Positions 60,196-64,000 of a stretch of 64,000 bases of DNA are shown piece after piece. A model generated the notes under the pieces. The model was not told where the DNA came from. It worked only from the letters and a program-made list of their open reading frames with translations, and ran no database searches. The stretch covers positions 248,001 through 312,000 of the forward strand of contig NZ_OZ245776.1 in the NCBI RefSeq assembly GCF_965227735.1, read 5' to 3'. The position numbers and the translations under genes are program-made. The DNA is from Larkinella sp965227735. GTDB lineage: Bacteria; Bacteroidota; Bacteroidia; Cytophagales; Spirosomataceae. Within the stretch, counting starts at the first letter, position 1. Each line of letters opens with the position of its first letter.

Positions 60196-61053
60196 ATGGA
60201 AACGAGTGAATTAGCAAAAGTCGCTTCGCAGGTACGCCGGGATATTGTCCGCATGGTGCATGGCGTCGCATCCGGGCATCCGGGTGGTTCGCTGGGGTGT
60301 ACGGACTTACTGGTGAGTCTGTATTTTCAGGCCATGAACCTGAAAACGGATGATCAGGGTTCCGTCGTGTTTGATATGAGCGGTTCGGGCGAAGACCTGT
60401 TCTTTTTGTCCAATGGTCATATTTCGCCGGTGCTATACTCCGTGCTGGCCCGCCGTGGTTATTTTCCGGTTTCCGAGCTGGCGACATTCCGCAAACTGAA
60501 TTCCCGGTTGCAGGGCCACCCCGCAACGGCGGAACACCTGCCCGGAATCCGCATTGCTTCCGGTTCTCTGGGGCAGGGACTTTCGGTAGCGGCTGGTGCG
60601 GCCTATGGCAAAAAAATTCGCAACGACTCCCACCGGGTCTACTGTTTGATGGGCGATGGCGAGCAACAGGAAGGGCAAATCTGGGAAGCCGCAGCCTTTA
60701 TTCCACACCGCAAACTGGATAATCTGATTGCCATTATTGATTTTAACGGACAGCAGATCGACGGCCCGACCGATGTGGTTCTTAACAACCGTGACCTGGG
60801 TGCCAAATACGAAGCATTCGGCTGGACAGTGCTCCACATGGACGGCAATAATCTCGAAGAAGTGGCATCGACCCTGAAAGCCGCTCAAGAGGCCGGTGGC
60901 CAGGGCTCTCCCGTTTGCATCATCATGAAAACGGAAATGGGACAGGGCGTTGATTTCATGATGCACACCCACAAGTGGCACGGAACGGCTCCCAACAACG
61001 AACAGCTCACCGCAGCCCTGGCTCAACTGGAAGAAACCCTCGGCGACTATTAA
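60196..61053 (+). CDS. Transketolase, N-terminal subunit
   Basis: 285 residues from the ATG at 60196 (METSELAKVASQVRRDIVRM). The TPP-binding module: MGDGEQQEGQIWEAAAFIPH is the GDG...N motif with FNGQQIDGPTD as the second metal segment, and VHGVASGHPGGSLGCTDLLV is the transketolase opening. It pairs with the separately encoded C-terminal subunit, 10 bp downstream. Split transketolases occur in archaea and several bacteria. It moves two-carbon units between sugar phosphates, which receives the xylulose-5-phosphate made by xylose and arabinose use. Confidence 0.95.
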   Translation: METSELAKVASQVRRDIVRMVHGVASGHPGGSLGCTDLLVSLYFQAMNLKTDDQGSVVFDMSGSGEDLFFLSNGHISPVLYSVLARRGYFPVSELATFRKLNSRLQGHPATAEHLPGIRIASGSLGQGLSVAAGAAYGKKIRNDSHRVYCLMGDGEQQEGQIWEAAAFIPHRKLDNLIAIIDFNGQQIDGPTDVVLNNRDLGAKYEAFGWTVLHMDGNNLEEVASTLKAAQEAGGQGSPVCIIMKTEMGQGVDFMMHTHKWHGTAPNNEQLTAALAQLEETLGDY

Positions 61054-61063
61054 TCCTGACCAC

Positions 61064-62020
61064 ATGAAAACCTACACGTTTACCGAAAAGAAAGATACCC
61101 GTTCCGGTTTCGGCGCGGGCATGGCAGAACTGGGCCGCTCGCATCCGGATGTCGTTGCTCTCTGCGCCGATCTGGTGGCTTCCCTTAAACTGGACACGTT
61201 CATCAAAGAAAATCCCGACCGGTTTATCCAGTGCGGGATTGCCGAAGCCAACATGATCGGGGTTGCCGCCGGTCTGACGCTGAATGGCCTGATTCCTTTT
61301 GCAACCACCTTTGCCAACTTCGGCTCAAGCCGGGTGCTGGACCAGATTCGTCAGGCGGTTGCTTATTCGAACAAAAATGTTAAAATCTGTGTCTCGCACG
61401 CTGGGCTGACCCTGGGCGAAGATGGCGCAACGCACCAGGTGCTGGAAGACATCAGTATGATGAAAGCCCTGCCCGGCATGACCGTGATCAATCCCTGCGA
61501 TTTCAACCAGACCAAAGCCGCCACCATCGCCATTGCCGATTATAAGGGGCCGGTTTACCTCCGGTTTGGCCGTCCCGTTGTGCCCAACTTTACCCCCGCC
61601 GACCAACCGTTTGAAATTGGAAAGGCCATTCTGCTCAACGAAGGTGCGGATGTATCCATTTTTGCCACCGGGCATATGGTCTGGCAGGCCCTGGAAGCCG
61701 GTAAGCTGCTGGCCGAACAGGGTGTAGAAGCCGAAATCATCAACATCCACACCATTAAACCGCTGGACAAAGAGGCAATTCTGGCATCGGTTTCGAAAAC
61801 GGGTTGTGCCGTAACGGCCGAAGAACACCAGATGAACGGTGGTTTGAGCGATAGCGTGGCGCAGGTCCTGGCGCTGAACCATCCGGCTCCGCTGGAAATG
61901 GTGGCCGTCAACGATTCGTTCGGCGAAAGCGGAACACCGGAGCAACTGATGGAAAAATACGGATTAACGGCGGCTTCGATTGTGGCCAAAGCGCTGGCGG
62001 TTATCCAGCGGAAAAAGTAA
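61064..62020 (+). CDS. Transketolase, C-terminal subunit
   Basis: 318 residues: the pyrimidine-binding TK domain (RSGFGAGMAELGRSHPDVVA, CGIAEANMIGVAAGLTLNGL with the catalytic Glu, FGSSRVLDQIRQAVAYSNKN) and the C-terminal transketolase_C domain (IHTIKPLDKEAILASVSKTG, AEEHQMNGGLSDSVAQVLAL). With the N-terminal subunit it makes a whole enzyme. Starts 10 bp after it, so one transcript. Confidence 0.95.
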   Translation: MKTYTFTEKKDTRSGFGAGMAELGRSHPDVVALCADLVASLKLDTFIKENPDRFIQCGIAEANMIGVAAGLTLNGLIPFATTFANFGSSRVLDQIRQAVAYSNKNVKICVSHAGLTLGEDGATHQVLEDISMMKALPGMTVINPCDFNQTKAATIAIADYKGPVYLRFGRPVVPNFTPADQPFEIGKAILLNEGADVSIFATGHMVWQALEAGKLLAEQGVEAEIINIHTIKPLDKEAILASVSKTGCAVTAEEHQMNGGLSDSVAQVLALNHPAPLEMVAVNDSFGESGTPEQLMEKYGLTAASIVAKALAVIQRKK

Positions 62021-62027
62021 TCATGGG

Positions 62028-62064
62028 TCCTGATCCGGGTCGTCGTGAAAAGCCCGGATCGGGA
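62028..62064. terminator. Hairpin between convergent transketolase and phosphodiesterase genes
   Basis: TCCTGATCCGGG (62028-62039) pairs with CCCGGATCGGGA (62053-62064), one G-T pair, loop 13 nt. Confidence 0.55.
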
Positions 62065-62084
62065 CGCGCTCAGCCGGAGGTTGG

Positions 62085-62951
62085 TTATTTTACCGCCTGA
62101 TAGACCTCCAGCGGCCGGTCCGTCGACATCACATCCGCGCCATTTTCGGCAAACTTTTTATAGACCTGATCGCCTTTCGCAGCGGCCTGTTTGTCCAGAT
62201 TGCCGAGCGTTCCGAGAATGCACGAAATGCCTTTTTCGTGCAAAAACCGGTACAAGTTGGGGGTCGGTTCTTTCACACCCACAAACGCCACCATGTTGCG
62301 GTCGGGAATGCCGAGGTCGTGGAGCCGCTGGTAGTCTTCTTCTTTCAAAATAGTGACCGACAACATCAGATTCGGGTCAAGGCGGTAAACCTCAGCGGCT
62401 TGTGTGGCATTGTAGGTGATCACCACCGAATAATCAGCCGCGCCCGTCCGCCGAACCATCTCGACGACTTTGGCAAACGGCACGTTTTTCTTGACATCCA
62501 GGGTGTAAATCACCTTGCCTTTCCCCCACCGCAGCACCTGCTCCAGCGTCGGAATTTTGAAGTTCGTCACATTGCCGAAATTGTCTTCCAGGCGATACTG
62601 CTGCGTTTCTTCGTAGGTTTTCCCGATGAGTTTACCGGTTCCGGTCGTCGTCCGGTCAAGGGTTTGGTCGTGCATCATCACCAGCACACTGTCGCGGGTC
62701 AGGTCAATGTCGCATTCGATAATCACGGGCAGTTTTTCGGCCAGATAAGCAAACGATTCGATGCAATTTTCGGGGTAGCCTTTGATATCGCCCCCACCCC
62801 GGTGGGCACTGATCATGGCGGTTCTGCCGGGGGTGTATTTGAAAAAAGTCGACAAGCCACCCGCCGGAACGCGGTAGGTGTTGAGGACGGTTTTGGGCGC
62901 ACAACCGGTTAGTAAACCGATCGTAAAACCAAGCCATAAAATTCGTTTCAT
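62085..62951 (-). CDS. Glycerophosphodiester phosphodiesterase family lipoprotein
   Basis: 288 residues from the ATG at 62951 (MKRILWLGFTIGLLTGC), with a lipobox cysteine at 17; a longer frame to 63026 includes the palindrome G1. SAHRGGGDIKGYPENCIESF is the GDPD catalytic start (His-Arg ... Glu-Asn), IIECDIDLTRDSVLVMMHD holds the Glu/Asp and second His. Periplasmic, membrane-anchored. It cleaves glycerophosphodiesters to glycerol-3-phosphate and an alcohol. Confidence 0.92.
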   Translation of the reverse strand: MKRILWLGFTIGLLTGCAPKTVLNTYRVPAGGLSTFFKYTPGRTAMISAHRGGGDIKGYPENCIESFAYLAEKLPVIIECDIDLTRDSVLVMMHDQTLDRTTTGTGKLIGKTYEETQQYRLEDNFGNVTNFKIPTLEQVLRWGKGKVIYTLDVKKNVPFAKVVEMVRRTGAADYSVVITYNATQAAEVYRLDPNLMLSVTILKEEDYQRLHDLGIPDRNMVAFVGVKEPTPNLYRFLHEKGISCILGTLGNLDKQAAAKGDQVYKKFAENGADVMSTDRPLEVYQAVK

Positions 62952-62967
62952 GTTGTGAAGTGGGCAT

Positions 62968-63000
62968 ACACCGGTCAGGTTTTGAAAACCTGACCGGTGT
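62968..63000. repeat. Family G palindrome, copy G1
   Basis: 33-bp perfect palindrome with a one-base centre: ACACCGGTCAGGTTTT, G, complement. Between fumC and the phosphodiesterase gene, 16 bp from the latter's start. Confidence 0.9.
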
Positions 63001-63006
63001 TTATTG

Positions 63007-64000
63007 CTATACATCAATGGTACCAACCATCTCTTCCGGTTTTACCCATTCGTCAAACTCCGCTTCCGTCAGGTAGCCCAGTTTGATGGCGGTTTCTTTC
63101 AGTGTGCTGCCTTCGCGGTGGGCGGTTTGGGCAATTTCGGCGGCTTTGTAGTACCCGATTTTGGTGTTCAGAGCCGTCACCAGCATCAGCGAGTTGTTGA
63201 CGTGCTTCCGGATATTTTCTTCAATCGGCCGAATCCCAACGGCACATTTGTCGTTGAACGACACACACACATCCCCGATCAGCCGCGCCGAGTGCAGGAA
63301 GTTGTAGATCATCACCGGTTTGAAAACGTTCAGCTCGAAGTGACCCATGGAACCGCCGATGTTGATGGCGACGTCGTTGCCAAACACCTGAGCCGCCACC
63401 ATCGTCATGGCTTCGCACTGCGTCGGGTTCACTTTCCCCGGCATGATCGACGACCCCGGTTCGTTGTCGGGAATGAAGATTTCACCGATGCCCGCCCGTG
63501 GTCCCGACGACAGCATCCGCACGTCGTTCCCGATTTTCATCAGACTAGCGGCAACGGTTTTCAACGCACCGTGGGCTTCCACAATGGCGTCGTGGGCGGC
63601 CAGGGCTTCAAACTTGTTTTCGGCGGTAACGAACGGCAAACCCGTCAGGTCGGCGATGTGCTTGGCGACGTTTTCGGAATAATTCGGGGGCGTATTGATG
63701 CCCGTTCCGACGGCGGTTCCGCCCAGGGCCAGCTCGCTCAAATGCGCCAGCGTATTTTTGATGGCCCGCAAACCGTGCGTCAACTGGGAAACGTAACCCG
63801 AAAATTCCTGTCCTACCGTCAACGGTGTGGCGTCCATAAAGTGCGTCCGGCCAATTTTGACGACATTTTTAAACTCTTTCGCCTTGGCATCCAGCGTGTC
63901 CCGCAGTTTTTCAATACCGGGAATGGTCACTTCGATCAGAATCTTGTAAGCCGCAATGTGCATGGCCGTCGGAAACGTATCGTTCGAAGATTGCGACTTG
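63007..64000 (-). CDS. fumC: Fumarate hydratase class II (5' end cut by window edge)
   Basis: Open through the right edge; 330 codons before the stop at 63007. The visible part begins KSQSSNDTFPTAM, the substrate-site SSNDTFPT segment, then VVKIGRTHFMDATPLTVGQE with the catalytic His, and GSSIMPGKVNPTQCEAM (GSxxMPxKxN) the superfamily signature. Length implies about 130 missing N-terminal residues. Cytoplasmic citric-acid-cycle enzyme, fumarate to malate. Aspartase is excluded by the THxMDATPLT form, though the two are related. Confidence 0.95.
   Translation of the reverse strand, partial: KSQSSNDTFPTAMHIAAYKILIEVTIPGIEKLRDTLDAKAKEFKNVVKIGRTHFMDATPLTVGQEFSGYVSQLTHGLRAIKNTLAHLSELALGGTAVGTGINTPPNYSENVAKHIADLTGLPFVTAENKFEALAAHDAIVEAHGALKTVAASLMKIGNDVRMLSSGPRAGIGEIFIPDNEPGSSIMPGKVNPTQCEAMTMVAAQVFGNDVAINIGGSMGHFELNVFKPVMIYNFLHSARLIGDVCVSFNDKCAVGIRPIEENIRKHVNNSLMLVTALNTKIGYYKAAEIAQTAHREGSTLKETAIKLGYLTEAEFDEWVKPEEMVGTIDV

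Overview
The window reads as a chromosomal segment of a Bacteroidota bacterium, most likely Cytophagales/Spirosomataceae (Spirosoma- or Larkinella-like). The evidence is the protein families present (FtsX-type permease with a HTH_34-like regulator, TlpA with a DUF4369-like N-terminus, DUF2147, CsbD, SusR-independent Nudix-type sugar regulators, split transketolase), -33 TTG / -7 TAnnTTTG promoters, and moderately high GC. The genus is an inference. I see no tRNA, rRNA, CRISPR array, transposase, integrase or phage gene.

Layout. 1-3.1 kb: a reverse operon (secreted protein, membrane protein, winged-helix regulator, ABC permease cut by the left edge) behind a promoter with paired 19-bp operators. 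3.2-5.0 kb: ArsR-type regulator convergent with a leucine-rich-repeat protein. 5.5-7.9 kb: BlaI/BlaR1-type pair with three TACGAA-N4-TTCGTA operators. 8.3-15.3 kb: sugar-acid/glycoside gene run (GH88, TIM-barrel isomerase, two Gfo/Idh/MocA oxidoreductases, SDR, MFS transporter). 15.5-25 kb: thioesterase, DUF2147, CsbD, small unknowns, EamA exporter, SDR, two tandem LytS-type histidine kinases, GMC dehydrogenase with its small subunit. 25-33 kb: dienelactone hydrolase, then Nudix-type AraR and the araA-araB-araD-symporter operon. 33-44.8 kb: RNA helicase, beta-lactamase-like serine hydrolase, DinB, VOC, old-yellow-enzyme, M48 protease, TlpA, PAS kinase with receiver. 45-56 kb: sugar-acid dehydratase, exported TIM barrel, DUF4126, dipeptidase, sterol desaturase, outer-membrane protein, threonine aldolase, GNAT-nitrilase fusion. 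55.8-62 kb: sialate esterase, second Nudix regulator, xylA, split transketolase. 62-64 kb: glycerophosphodiesterase and fumC (cut by the right edge).

Function. The strongest theme is pentose and uronate use: L-arabinose goes through AraA/AraB/AraD to xylulose-5-phosphate, D-xylose through XylA (no xylulokinase is present here), and transketolase takes the products into central metabolism. Each pentose block has its own degenerate-Nudix regulator and its own candidate palindromic operator.

The most unusual feature is not a gene. About twenty long, mostly near-perfect inverted repeats fill the spaces between genes. I sort them into families A-J. Several recur with matched changes in both arms, some share a core hairpin but have different arms, and some sit one inside another: a B element lies in the loop of a C element at 46.7 kb, and four concentric inverted repeats lie at 37 kb. 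They add up to about 2.8 kb, avoid genes except for terminal codons, and have no mobility gene nearby. This looks like an intergenic repeat system that grows by nesting.
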